A DNA stretch of 8,584 bases, from assembly GCA_021841985.1 (NCBI GenBank), contig JAKCCP010000135.1:1-8584 (forward strand), in the 5' to 3' direction. The notes under the pieces were generated by a model, which saw only the letters and a list, made by a program, of their open reading frames with translations, was not told the DNA's origin and searched no databases. Positions within the stretch are counted from its first letter, which is position 1. Each line of letters begins with the position of its first letter. This stretch comes from Pseudomonadota bacterium. Its GTDB lineage: Bacteria > Pseudomonadota > Alphaproteobacteria > Acetobacterales > Acetobacteraceae. This document shows positions 1 to 5,925 of the stretch, one piece after another. The position numbers and the translations under genes were made by a program.

Positions 1-1
1 C

Positions 2-382
2 AGACTGCCCGACCCCGGCGCGCCGCCGCCGTGGATCGACACCGAAACCTTCGCCGCCTTCGCCGCGACCTATCGCCGCACCGGATTTCATGGCGGCCTC
101 AACTGGTACCGCAATATCGACCGCAACTGGGAACTCACGGCACCCTGGCAGGACGCCAAAATCCGCCAGCCCGCGCTCTTCATCGCCGGCGACCACGACG
201 CCGTGATCACCGGACCAATGGGCGCGCGGGCCTTGGAGGCGCTGCCGGACCACGTGCCGGGGCTGGCCCGGACCCTGATTTTGCCCGGCGGCGGCCATCG
301 GGTGCAGCAGTAACTCGCCGCCGAGGTCAGCGCCGCGCGGGTGGATTTTCTCGGGCGCCACTTTCCCCCCGGGCCGGGGTGA
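2..382 (+). pseudogene. alpha/beta hydrolase (epoxide-hydrolase-like), 3' end, broken by an in-frame stop
   Basis: Reading from base 2, the frame gives the C-terminal part of an alpha/beta-hydrolase-fold enzyme. It has the GLNWYRNIDRNW block typical of epoxide hydrolases and haloalkane-dehalogenase relatives. The strand carrying the acid follows (IAGDHDAVI, likely catalytic Asp at 197-199), then the catalytic His in PGGGH (296-298). Intact homologues usually continue with W-x-Q-Q-E-R-P-A-E-V and about 12 more residues. Here the frame reads RVQQ, then TAA at 311-313, then LAAEVSAARVDFLGRHFP in the same frame up to TGA at 380-382. The stop therefore sits where a conserved Glu is expected (GAA to TAA would be one base). 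The usual Trp after His is Arg, and the R-P positions are also changed, which suggests relaxed selection. The 5' end lies outside the window. A truncated but active protein is possible, since all visible catalytic residues precede the stop. Confidence 0.78.
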
Positions 383-683
383 CGGGTGAGGTTTCAGCTT
401 CCGCTCGCGACCCATGCTAGTGCTCTGAACCAAGCAAATGGGTCACATGATATGTCGCCAATATGGCCAAGAGGCTAATGGAAAACTGCACTATCTGTTT
501 GAATCTGAACATTATACGCTCGACGGTGCGCCGTCAGAGCTTGATAACGGACACACCGGGCTGGTCGCGGGTGACCGCTACGCGCCCATAGCGGGCACAT
601 TTCGTCAGCAGCATGACTGCGGTTCCCCGGGGCAGATTTTTAGGCGATTTTTCGCCCCTTCGTTCAGACGATTACCTGCTCAC
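383..683. other. gene-less stretch between hydrolase remnant and HEPN-protein gene
   Basis: No convincing coding sequence was found here. The open frame on the plus strand has no recognisable family features and runs antisense into the HEPN gene. Base composition is visibly less GC-rich than the housekeeping part of the window, like the neighbouring HEPN gene, so this stretch probably arrived with it. It contains a 6-bp hairpin (575-580 with 589-594). A second hairpin, GGCGA-TTTT-TCGCC (643-656), lies 27 bases beyond the stop codon of the minus-strand HEPN gene. The latter could help end that transcript, but it lacks a clear U-tract. The left boundary of the acquired segment must lie soon after 382. 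I found no obvious att-site direct repeat. Confidence 0.4.
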
Positions 684-2078
684 CTATGCCGAGCCAATCT
701 CAACAGCCAACGGGTATTGCTTAGACGGATAGTTGCATGCGCCGTAATCCGTAAAAGGCCCCTTATAATCAATCAGATAGAACGTAAGCTGCCTCAGAAG
801 AACTTCCACCTTACGAAGGTGATCGAACAGCTTCTGCATATCAGTTGGTGTCGGCTTTTCGAGATCCTGCAACTTTGGATGAACGTGCCTATTCCGGAGA
901 TATGCCCACGCATTCACGTAATTCTTCTCCACTCGTCCCGCATCTGCCAGCCGATATAGAGTATCTTGAGGACGCTTGCTACTCATCGCATTGATCTGCC
1001 CTTGGGCTCGTTTCACGATGTCTGGTGACAGGTCCGTCTGCTCGGTTAGCCACGCGCGAACACGATCCTGGTAGAGGGCGAGTTCCTTTGCTTTGTCGCC
1101 GTCATTTGCTTTGTCGCCATCAATAGCAATCAAGCCGGTTACGGCTTCCACCGCGACAGAGACGCCAACCGCCCAGGCGTCCACGGAATTCGCCGTCGTT
1201 TCGCATGCGCTGTAGAGGTGATAGGCGACGGGGTTCCAATGCGTATCCTGCGTCTTCTGAGTGACATACGCGAGATACACCCCGAACAAGCGCCAACCAT
1301 GCTCGAGAAAATCGGGCGAACCGGGTGAAATCGGTGGGTTGAACTGCGTGCGTGCTGATTTCCACCATGGTGACGATAGTTCGAGATGTAGTTCTTTATC
1401 GTGGCTCTGCAATTTTGCGCGCCAAAACGCCGACTTGGCTGTCAGGTATTGAAGCGCCTCCTGAATTCGGAGATCGAACGCTACAGGAAGCGGCGTCTCG
1501 GAGGTCAACTCCACAATGGTATCGCCGGAGCCCTCGCGCTGCCGAACTTCAAACTTCGCCCCGCAGGCCTCGAATTCGGCGCGGTCCCTTACATGGTAGC
1601 GATTTCCATGCTTCTCCGTCTCGCTCATCTGGAGTAGCGGAACTTGATATTCCTCGAAAAAATGGAGGCGGAGATAGTGATGGCGCGCGGGCCTGTCGAG
1701 ATGCGCGGTCATCGCGTGCATTTTTCCATGCATCAGGACAGTCATATCGGTGGCATCCCAATGCGGCACGGGCAAAATCCGTGTTGCAGTCCAGCGCGTG
1801 CCGTCGCGTCCGGTCGCTTCGAGATCGTAGAACGCCTCGTCCCGATAGAGCTTTCCAGCGCCCCCGCTGAACATCGCCTCTAAATGTCTGAGCGGCTTAG
1901 CGTTGTGTGTGGCGACGTAGATTTTGAAGATTAACGCGCCACCGTCCGCCTGACGGATGTAGCCCTGACCTTCAAAGGACTCGCCGTCCTCTTTGTGCTG
2001 AGCCAGAACCATGCGCTTGCAATCGATATCGAGCGTGCCACGGCGAAAGGCGTCGATGGTTTCGTCGATGTCGAACAT
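684..2078 (-). CDS. HEPN-motif protein, candidate defence RNase (ApeA-like layout), 464 aa
   Basis: I chose the ATG at 2078 because GGAGG lies about 10 bases upstream. Longer upstream frames run antisense into a separate gene remnant and look low-complexity. I do not recognise the full-length family. Residues 1 to about 230 look mixed alpha/beta with many short strands (for example GALIFKIYVATH at 48-59 and YLRLHFFEEY at 135-144). Residues 255-320 are helical and contain a long alanine/valine-rich helix around 298-318. Residues 331-440 are strongly helical and contain the motif R395-N396-R-H-V-H400. This fits the HEPN consensus R-N-x3-H, the active site of many prokaryotic RNase toxins and abortive-infection effectors. 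An N-terminal sensor-like region with a C-terminal HEPN domain recalls ApeA and similar anti-phage proteins, but that is inference from layout. Composition is poorer in GC than the flanks, consistent with transfer. The neighbouring MntA/HepT pair supports a defence-type setting. It could instead be a non-defence HEPN protein. An 18-bp tandem duplication lies in the linker before the HEPN part. Confidence 0.72.
   Translation of the reverse strand: MFDIDETIDAFRRGTLDIDCKRMVLAQHKEDGESFEGQGYIRQADGGALIFKIYVATHNAKPLRHLEAMFSGGAGKLYRDEAFYDLEATGRDGTRWTATRILPVPHWDATDMTVLMHGKMHAMTAHLDRPARHHYLRLHFFEEYQVPLLQMSETEKHGNRYHVRDRAEFEACGAKFEVRQREGSGDTIVELTSETPLPVAFDLRIQEALQYLTAKSAFWRAKLQSHDKELHLELSSPWWKSARTQFNPPISPGSPDFLEHGWRLFGVYLAYVTQKTQDTHWNPVAYHLYSACETTANSVDAWAVGVSVAVEAVTGLIAIDGDKANDGDKAKELALYQDRVRAWLTEQTDLSPDIVKRAQGQINAMSSKRPQDTLYRLADAGRVEKNYVNAWAYLRNRHVHPKLQDLEKPTPTDMQKLFDHLRKVEVLLRQLTFYLIDYKGPFTDYGACNYPSKQYPLAVEIGSA
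1087..1122. repeat. 18-bp tandem duplication inside the HEPN-protein gene
   Basis: Two adjacent 18-base units (1087-1104 and 1105-1122), TTTGCTTTGTCGCC followed by GTCA or ATCA, differ at one base. On the minus strand they encode DGDKAN and DGDKAK back to back at about residues 320-331, in the charged linker between the central helices and the HEPN domain. The duplication keeps the frame. It most likely arose by replication slippage. Confidence 0.85.
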
Positions 2079-2160
2079 CCTGCCCTTACCTCCGGGCCAA
2101 TTTGCGCTGCCGTCCCCTGAATATGCTTGGGCCAGGCTGCGGCGTCTACCTCGAACGAAC

Positions 2161-2434
2161 GTCCGATTCAGGCGGGTCGTCGCCCAGAACCGGATCGTCG
2201 CCCCCCTCGCGGCCCTGCTCTCCAGCGGCGGCGCGGCGGCGCAAGCGCCCGATGTCATCCGCGTCGGCGTGCTCAGCAACATGACCGGGCGCTATGCCGA
2301 TCTCGCCGGCAATGGCTCGGTGATCGCGGCACGGCTGGCGGAGGAGGAATTTCCGGCGTCGAGCTCGTCGAACGCGCGGCGAGCCTAGGCGTCGACGCTC
2401 TGGCCGTCGGTCGAAACTCGGGGGTCGCCGTATT
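2161..2434 (+). pseudogene. remnant of a branched-chain amino-acid type ABC substrate-binding protein gene
   Basis: Frame 1 from 2161 reads a signal-peptide-like stretch (IVAPLAALLSSGGAAAQA) followed by PDVIRVGVLSNMTGRYADLA and GNGSVIAARLAEEEF. This is the characteristic N-terminus of periplasmic leucine/branched-chain (LivK-like) binding proteins, which bind solutes for ABC import. No start codon remains at the expected place, since the preceding sequence is upstream DNA of the HEPN gene. The frame closes at TAG 2386-2388. Shifting frame near 2353 gives GVELVERA and then VDALAVGRNSGVAVFHG, which plausibly matches the later GIELV and VDAI...NSGVAL segments of the family with an internal deletion. 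The remnant is thus 5'-truncated, frameshifted and cut at its 3' end by the HepT/MntA module. The N-terminal identity is fairly secure. The frameshifted tail is tentative. Confidence 0.6.
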
Positions 2435-2791
2435 TCATGGGCTGCTGAAGGCCGCCAATTCTTGCTCGATCACGGTGCGCAACGGCGGTAGGTGCAGGCG
2501 CAGCGTGTCCCATATTCCGCGCGCCGCCACGTCCTCATAGTCGTGACGGTAAATGTTGCCCGCCGCAGCCATATCCCGCCATTGAATTGATGGATGCCGG
2601 GCTTTCAACTCGTCCGGCAAGCGCCGCGACGCCTCGGAAATGATCTCAAGACAACGGATGACAGCGTAGGTCGTGCGCAAGTCGTTGCGCAAAGCGTCAT
2701 AGCTCATCCCCTCCGCGAATGCCTGAGCCAGGACAATGTGGTGGTGCATATCCTCGAGCCGGCGACGCACCGCGTCGGGGTCAAAAGGCAT
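2435..2791 (-). CDS. hepT: HepT-like HEPN/DUF86 toxin, 118 aa
   Basis: This is a full-length small helical protein of the DUF86 (HepT) family, the putative ribonuclease toxin of a HEPN/MNT module. Family features include the N-terminal helix with LEDMHHHI (12-19), the central RCLEIISEASRRLPDEL (46-62) and PSIQWRDMAAAGNIYRHDYEDV (68-88), followed by IWDTL. In classic HepT proteins the active site reads R-N-x3-H-x-Y. Here it is G78-N79-I-Y-R82-H83-D-Y85, so the arginine is not at its usual place but next to the histidine. From memory, GN..RH.Y is a recurring DUF86 variant rather than a one-off loss. Tyr85 corresponds to the tyrosine AMPylated by MntA in studied pairs. The gene starts 11 bases inside the end of the upstream nucleotidyltransferase gene, so the two are probably translationally coupled. 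The last few codons run into the remnant of a substrate-binding protein gene. Confidence 0.9.
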   Translation of the reverse strand: MPFDPDAVRRRLEDMHHHIVLAQAFAEGMSYDALRNDLRTTYAVIRCLEIISEASRRLPDELKARHPSIQWRDMAAAGNIYRHDYEDVAARGIWDTLRLHLPPLRTVIEQELAAFSSP

Positions 2792-3077
2792 AGATCGCGT
2801 CGGCGGTGGCGGCTGGCGCGACGTATGGTTTCAACGCTTCCCGATCCACCACATCAACCGGCCCCTCAAGCAACGACGCGATATATTCCTTAAGTCCGGC
2901 GTAACCCCAGACCCCAATATGCGCCTCGGGGTCGATCTCGATCATGATGTCGGTATCGCTGTCGGGACGCGCATCGCCGCGCGCGCGCGATCCGAACAAC
3001 GCCGCGTGCGCGACACCGCGCGCTTTCAGCGCCGCCTCGTTCTCCCGCAACCGGGCGATGATGTCCTGCCTATCCAT
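2781..3077 (-). CDS. mntA: MntA-like minimal nucleotidyltransferase antitoxin, 98 aa
   Basis: This is a minimal nucleotidyltransferase of the DNA polymerase beta superfamily. The signature GS-x10-DxD is complete: G29-S30 in LFGSRARGDARPDSDTDI, with D41 and D43. A further acidic position lies in EGPVDVVDREALKP (D75), which usually completes the metal site. In characterised HepT/MntA systems this protein transfers AMP groups from ATP to a tyrosine beside the HEPN active site and so neutralises the toxin. I chose ATG 3077 over the ATG at 3110 because MDRQDIIARL matches typical family N-termini. A TATGAT -10 element at 3087-3092 also sits between the two candidate starts, so the longer form would not be transcribed from it. 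The gene is first in a two-gene minus-strand operon and overlaps hepT by 11 bases. Confidence 0.9.
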   Translation of the reverse strand: MDRQDIIARLRENEAALKARGVAHAALFGSRARGDARPDSDTDIMIEIDPEAHIGVWGYAGLKEYIASLLEGPVDVVDREALKPYVAPAATADAIYAF

Positions 3078-3086
3078 AACTTGCCT

Positions 3087-3092
3087 ATCATA
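3087..3092 (-). promoter_or_regulatory. candidate -10 element for the mntA-hepT operon
   Basis: The minus strand reads TATGAT, five of six bases of the sigma70 -10 consensus, with nine bases between it and ATG 3077. Transcription starting about seven bases downstream would leave almost no leader, and no good Shine-Dalgarno lies upstream of that ATG, so a leaderless or near-leaderless mRNA is suggested. No convincing -35 box is seen at 16-18 bp. Confidence 0.4.
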
Positions 3093-3438
3093 GCACAAAA
3101 AACGCGGCATTCGCAGCCGCCGAATAGCGATCCATTATTCCGCCCGCTCCCCACCTCGCAGCCTGATCACGACAGACACTTCTACCGGACCAAACATCCA
3201 GCACCGCCTGTCCGATGAAGTCTTAAGTTATATACTGTCAGACGATCCGACGATCGTTATATTTCCTTTGGCCCTGGACCGGTTGTCGTAGACGCAAGCC
3301 GCCATGATGGGGGTCTGGGGCCTCAGGCCCCAGCGGGTCCAGGGCCGAGCCCTGGCCTTATTTTGATTAGATAAATATCCAGCGCGCGCATAGGCTGCCC
3401 GACGCTTGCCTGAAAACCGCCGATGTAGGGAGAAAACC
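3093..3438. other. intergenic region between mntA promoter and GlcG/HbpS gene
   Basis: No protein gene is supported here. The left part (about 3120-3220) has no recognisable features. An AT-rich patch at 3221-3236 contains TATACT on the plus strand with only a poor -35 upstream. The main structure is the paired GC-rich hairpins at 3315-3355, described separately. GGCCCTGGACC at 3270-3280 is an exact inverted copy of 3336-3346, which suggests the repeat element begins near 3268. After it comes an AT-rich stretch (3358-3379) that may belong to the promoter of the downstream gene, though no clear -35/-10 pair was found. Confidence 0.45.
3270..3357. repeat. GC-rich twin-hairpin (REP-like) intergenic element
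   Basis: Two perfect stem-loops lie nearly back to back. The first is CTGGGGCC-TCA-GGCCCCAG (3315-3333, 8-bp stem). The second is CCAGGGC-CGA-GCCCTGG (3339-3355, 7-bp stem). Both have three-base loops. An exact 11-bp inverted copy of part of the second (3270-3280 versus 3336-3346) allows an alternative longer-range fold. Very similar 'GGGGTCTGGGGCC...GGCCCCAG' strings are, from memory, frequent between genes in Acetobacteraceae and related alphaproteobacteria, so this is probably one copy of a dispersed repeat. It may also stop transcription between mntA and the exported-protein gene, although it has no U-tract. Confidence 0.65.
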
Positions 3439-3945
3439 ATGTCCAAAATCCGCTCGACGCTCGCTTTCCTGCTCGTTCTCGCCGCCCCGGCGGCCTTCGC
3501 CGATGCCCTGCCCGCTGGCGTGCCCGAAGAGATGCCGTTCAACATCCCCTATGGCGCGCCGATCACGCTGGCGGAGGCTAAGGCGCTCGCTGCCGCCGCC
3601 GAGACCGAGGCGATGCAGCATCACTGGAAAATGGCGATCTCGATCGTCGCCCCTGATGGCAGCCTGGTCTATTTCGAGAAGATGGACGATACCCAGATCG
3701 GTTCGGTCGCGATCTCCCAGCACAAGGCGCGCGCCGCGGCGCTGTTTCGCCGGCCCACCAAAGTATTCCAGGACGCCGCCGATGGCGGGCATCCCTATGT
3801 TCTTGCGCTCGACGGCGCGATCGCTGTCGAGGGCGGGTTTCCGCTGGTCAAGGACGGCAAGCTGATCGGCGCGATCGGCTGCTCGGGGGGGATGTCGGTG
3901 CAGGACGGCGTCACCTGCAAGGCGGCGCTCGCCACCCTGAAATAG
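3439..3945 (+). CDS. exported GlcG/HbpS-family (DUF336) protein, 168 aa
   Basis: ATG 3439 is chosen because AGGGAG lies seven bases upstream and a clean signal peptide follows (about residues 1-21, cleavage after AFA). The rest is a complete GlcG/HbpS-like domain. It opens with TLAEAKALAAAAETEAM (43-59), followed by the strand pair MAISIVAPDGSLVYFEKMDD (65-84) and SxxKARAAALFRRPTKVF (93-110). It ends with the family hallmark GGFPLVKDGKLIGAIGCSG (132-150) and a conserved DGVTCKAAL tail. Relatives include the heme-binding HbpS of Streptomyces and GlcG of glycolate operons. Exported forms of this kind occur in many proteobacteria with unknown substrate. No glycolate-oxidation genes are nearby, so glcG would be an unsupported name. 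It appears to be monocistronic. Confidence 0.9.
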   Translation: MSKIRSTLAFLLVLAAPAAFADALPAGVPEEMPFNIPYGAPITLAEAKALAAAAETEAMQHHWKMAISIVAPDGSLVYFEKMDDTQIGSVAISQHKARAAALFRRPTKVFQDAADGGHPYVLALDGAIAVEGGFPLVKDGKLIGAIGCSGGMSVQDGVTCKAALATLK

Positions 3946-3953
3946 CCCCCCTC

Positions 3954-3982
3954 TTGCCATCAAGCCGCCGGGGCTCTAGGAA
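3954..3982 (+). promoter_or_regulatory. candidate promoter of tRNA-Val
   Basis: TTGCCA (3954-3959) and TAGGAA (3977-3982) are 17 bp apart. They would start transcription near 3989, about 18 bases before the tRNA. The -35 is reasonable and the -10 poor. Read-through from the upstream gene is the alternative, since only a weak hairpin (AGCCCC 3944-3949 with GGGGCT 3970-3975) separates them. Confidence 0.3.
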
Positions 3983-4006
3983 AAAGCCGATCTTCGAGAC
4001 GGCCCC

Positions 4007-4081
4007 GGGTGCGTAGCTCAGCGGGAGAGCATCGCCTTCACACGGCGGGGGTCACAGGTTCAATCCCTGTCGCACCCACCA
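4007..4081 (+). tRNA. tRNA-Val (anticodon CAC)
   Basis: The full cloverleaf is present. The acceptor is GGGTGCG (4007-4013) with CGCACCC (4071-4077). The D arm is GCTC (4016-4019) with GAGC (4027-4030). The anticodon stem is TCGCC (4032-4036) with GGCGG (4044-4048), and its loop TTCACAC carries CAC at 4039-4041. The T arm is ACAGG (4054-4058) with CCTGT (4066-4070) and loop TTCAATC. The discriminator is A4078, followed by an encoded CCA at 4079-4081. It decodes GUG. It ends 22 bases from the 3' end of the convergent amidase gene. Confidence 0.97.
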
Positions 4082-4103
4082 TTTTCCCGGCATTCGACTG
4101 GGT

Positions 4104-5363
4104 TCAGCGCAGCGCGTTGGCCACCCACTCCGCCCAGGCCAGCGTATCGCGGTCGCTGTCGAAGGCCCCGACGATCTGCACCCCGAGTGGCATCCCGTTT
4201 GGTCCCTTGCCGGCAGGCACGGTGACGCACGGAAGATGCAGGCTGGTCCAGATGTAGTTGAACACCGGATTGCCCGTGGAGGCATGGCCGAGTGGCGCCT
4301 CGCCGGGGGCGGCCGGGGTGAGCAGGATGTCGAGCCCGGCGATGGCGGCGGGGAAGGCGGCGCGCAAATCCCTGAGCGTGGCGCGCGCGGAGAACAGCGC
4401 CTCGGTCGGCGCGGCGAGGCCGGCGGCGAGGCGCTCGGCCAGCGCCGGGCTGAGCTGCGCGGGATGGGTGAAAAGCTCCCAGGCCAGGGCGCGCGCGGCT
4501 TCCGCGTTCATCACCAGGGGGTGGAGCTCCGCGAGGACGGCGAAATCGCCTGGCAGGTCGCGGGTCTCGACCCCTGCGCCGGCGCGGATAAGCCGCTCCG
4601 GCAGCTCGGCAAAAAGCGCCACGGTTTCCGGCGTGGCCTCCGGCCAGGACGGCGAACGGCACAGGCCGATGCGTGGGGCGCGCGCGGGGCGACGCTCGGG
4701 ATCGCCGAGATCGCGCCCGCCGAGTGTGCCGGCGAGCAGCGCGCAATCGGCAACGCTGCGGGCAAAAACCCCGATGGTGTCGAGACTCTCCGCAAGCGGC
4801 TTGAGCCCGGCGCGGTTGATGGTGGCGAAACTCGGCTTGAAGCCGACAACGCCGCAATAGGCGGCGGGGCGGATGACGCTGCCGGCGGTCTGGGTGCCGA
4901 GGGCGAAGGGGAAACAATGCGCGGCGACCCCGGCGGCGGAGCCGCTGCTGGAGCCGCCCGGGGTGCGGCGCGGGTCGTGCGGGTTGCGGGTGGGGCCGGG
5001 GTGGCGATAGGCGAATTCGGTGGTCACGGTTTTGCCGATCACCACGGCGCCAGCGGCGCGCGCCCAGGCGACGGCGGCGGCATCGGCGCGTGGGCGATGG
5101 CCTTGCCAGATCGGCGAGCCATAGGCGGTTGGCATGTCGGCGGTGTCGAACACGTCCTTGACCCCGAGCGGCAGGCCGTGAAGCGGGCCGGGCAGCGGCG
5201 CGCGCGTCGGGGACAGGGGGTCGAGATGGGCGAAAATTTGCAATTCCGGCTGGCGGGCGGTGGCACGCGCGAGACAGGCTTCGAGCAATTCGGCGGGATT
5301 GAGCCGGCCGGCGCGGAGTTCCCGTGCGGCCGTGGTGGCGGTGAGCAGGGCGGGATCGGACAT
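4104..5363 (-). CDS. amidase-signature family hydrolase, 419 aa
   Basis: This is a complete amidase-signature enzyme, which hydrolyses amide bonds with a Ser-cisSer-Lys triad. The triad is visible: Lys69 in GLPLGVKDVF, Ser138 in TPGGSSSGSAAG, and nucleophile Ser162 in GTQTAGSVIRP. The 24-residue spacing between the two serines matches the family. The flanking blocks GAVVIGKTVTTEFAY (105-119) and YCGVVGFKPSFATI (169-182), and the C-terminal LPCVTVPAG...GMPLGVQIVG, are also typical. At 419 residues it is shorter than the 450-500 of GatA-like members, lacking much of the middle, but still in the range of small bacterial amidases. ATG 5363 is preceded by AGGAG at seven bases. The substrate cannot be told from sequence. 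GatA is unlikely because gatB and gatC are absent and the protein is short. It is divergent from the small exported-protein gene at 5503. Confidence 0.93.
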   Translation of the reverse strand: MSDPALLTATTAARELRAGRLNPAELLEACLARATARQPELQIFAHLDPLSPTRAPLPGPLHGLPLGVKDVFDTADMPTAYGSPIWQGHRPRADAAAVAWARAAGAVVIGKTVTTEFAYRHPGPTRNPHDPRRTPGGSSSGSAAGVAAHCFPFALGTQTAGSVIRPAAYCGVVGFKPSFATINRAGLKPLAESLDTIGVFARSVADCALLAGTLGGRDLGDPERRPARAPRIGLCRSPSWPEATPETVALFAELPERLIRAGAGVETRDLPGDFAVLAELHPLVMNAEAARALAWELFTHPAQLSPALAERLAAGLAAPTEALFSARATLRDLRAAFPAAIAGLDILLTPAAPGEAPLGHASTGNPVFNYIWTSLHLPCVTVPAGKGPNGMPLGVQIVGAFDSDRDTLAWAEWVANALR

Positions 5364-5502
5364 GGCTTTCTCCTGGCCGGGATGGCGCAGCCTAGCCCCA
5401 AAGACCCCTGATTACACCCTGGCAGAGTGATGCGCGGCGGTGCATGCTCAAACGGCCCGCGGGGACAACGACCGCGCCCGCCCGAGCTGAGGAAGACCCG
5501 TC

Positions 5503-5844
5503 ATGAAACCCCCCCTGCCATTGCTTCTGCTGCTATCGTTGGGTGCGCCGGCATGCGCCATGTTCAGCCATCAAACCCCGGCCGAACAGGCGGCGATCGC
5601 GGAATGCCGCCAGCGTGCCGATAAGGTCTATCTCCAGCAGAACCCGGATGCGATCTACCGCGCCGATACCTACGCCAATGGCGGGCGCGACGCGCCCAAC
5701 GGCGGCTATGGGCTGATGGGCGTGACCGGCGCCGGGCTTGGCGCGAGCTATGACCGCAATCAGGTCTACGAGAACTGTTTGGTCGAGAAGGGCATTGCGC
5801 CACAGGCCCCGGTCAGCCAGGATCAGCATCCCCTGGCGCCGTGA
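5503..5844 (+). CDS. small exported or lipoprotein-like hypothetical protein, 113 aa
   Basis: I do not recognise a named family. The N-terminus is a strong export signal (KPPLPLLLLLSLGAPACA). Cys18 in GAPAC could be a lipidation site, but Pro at -2 makes the lipobox poor, so cleavage by signal peptidase I after ACA is equally likely. The mature part has two cysteines (Cys35 in AECRQRAD and Cys92 in VYENCLVEKGI) that may form a disulfide across the periplasmic domain. Between them is a glycine-rich segment (59-80). The C-terminal YDRNQVYENCLVEKG resembles the end of small uncharacterised exported proteins common in Acetobacteraceae. GAGGAAG sits seven bases before the ATG. Confidence 0.78.
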   Translation: MKPPLPLLLLLSLGAPACAMFSHQTPAEQAAIAECRQRADKVYLQQNPDAIYRADTYANGGRDAPNGGYGLMGVTGAGLGASYDRNQVYENCLVEKGIAPQAPVSQDQHPLAP

Positions 5845-5845
5845 C

Positions 5846-5863
5846 GGGCCGCGCTCGCGGTCC
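5846..5863 (+). terminator. GC-rich hairpin directly after the stop codon at 5842
   Basis: GGGCCGC (5846-5852) pairs with GCGGTCC (5857-5863), with one G-U pair and a four-base loop, starting one base after the TGA. It is strong enough to pause polymerase or protect the mRNA 3' end. It lacks a U-tract, so a factor-independent terminator is uncertain. Confidence 0.35.
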
Positions 5864-5925
5864 CCGCCTTGCCATGCCCGCCAGCGTCGTGGCGCGGGGG
5901 TGTCGCCATTTTGGAGATTGAGACG

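Noticed and set aside
438..959. Plus-strand open frame of 173 codons
   Set aside because: It has no recognisable protein features and over half of it is antisense to the better-supported HEPN gene.
1087..1122. CRISPR-like or iteron repeat
   Set aside because: Two adjacent units lie inside a coding frame with no spacers. An in-frame slippage duplication explains it.
2079..2282. 68-residue N-terminal extension of the HEPN protein
   Set aside because: Arg/Ala-rich sequence is antisense to the substrate-binding protein remnant. A good ribosome-binding site precedes the internal ATG at 2078.
3367..3963. Minus-strand open frame opposite the GlcG/HbpS gene
   Set aside because: Arg/Gly/Asp-rich shadow of the plus-strand gene, typical of high-GC DNA.
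4104..5363. GatA subunit of the tRNA amidotransferase
   Set aside because: The protein is shorter than GatA and gatB/gatC are not adjacent. A generic amidase-signature call is safer.
4236..5411. 391-codon plus-strand open frame across the amidase gene
   Set aside because: Gly/Ala/Arg-rich antisense shadow. The minus strand encodes a complete amidase with its catalytic triad.
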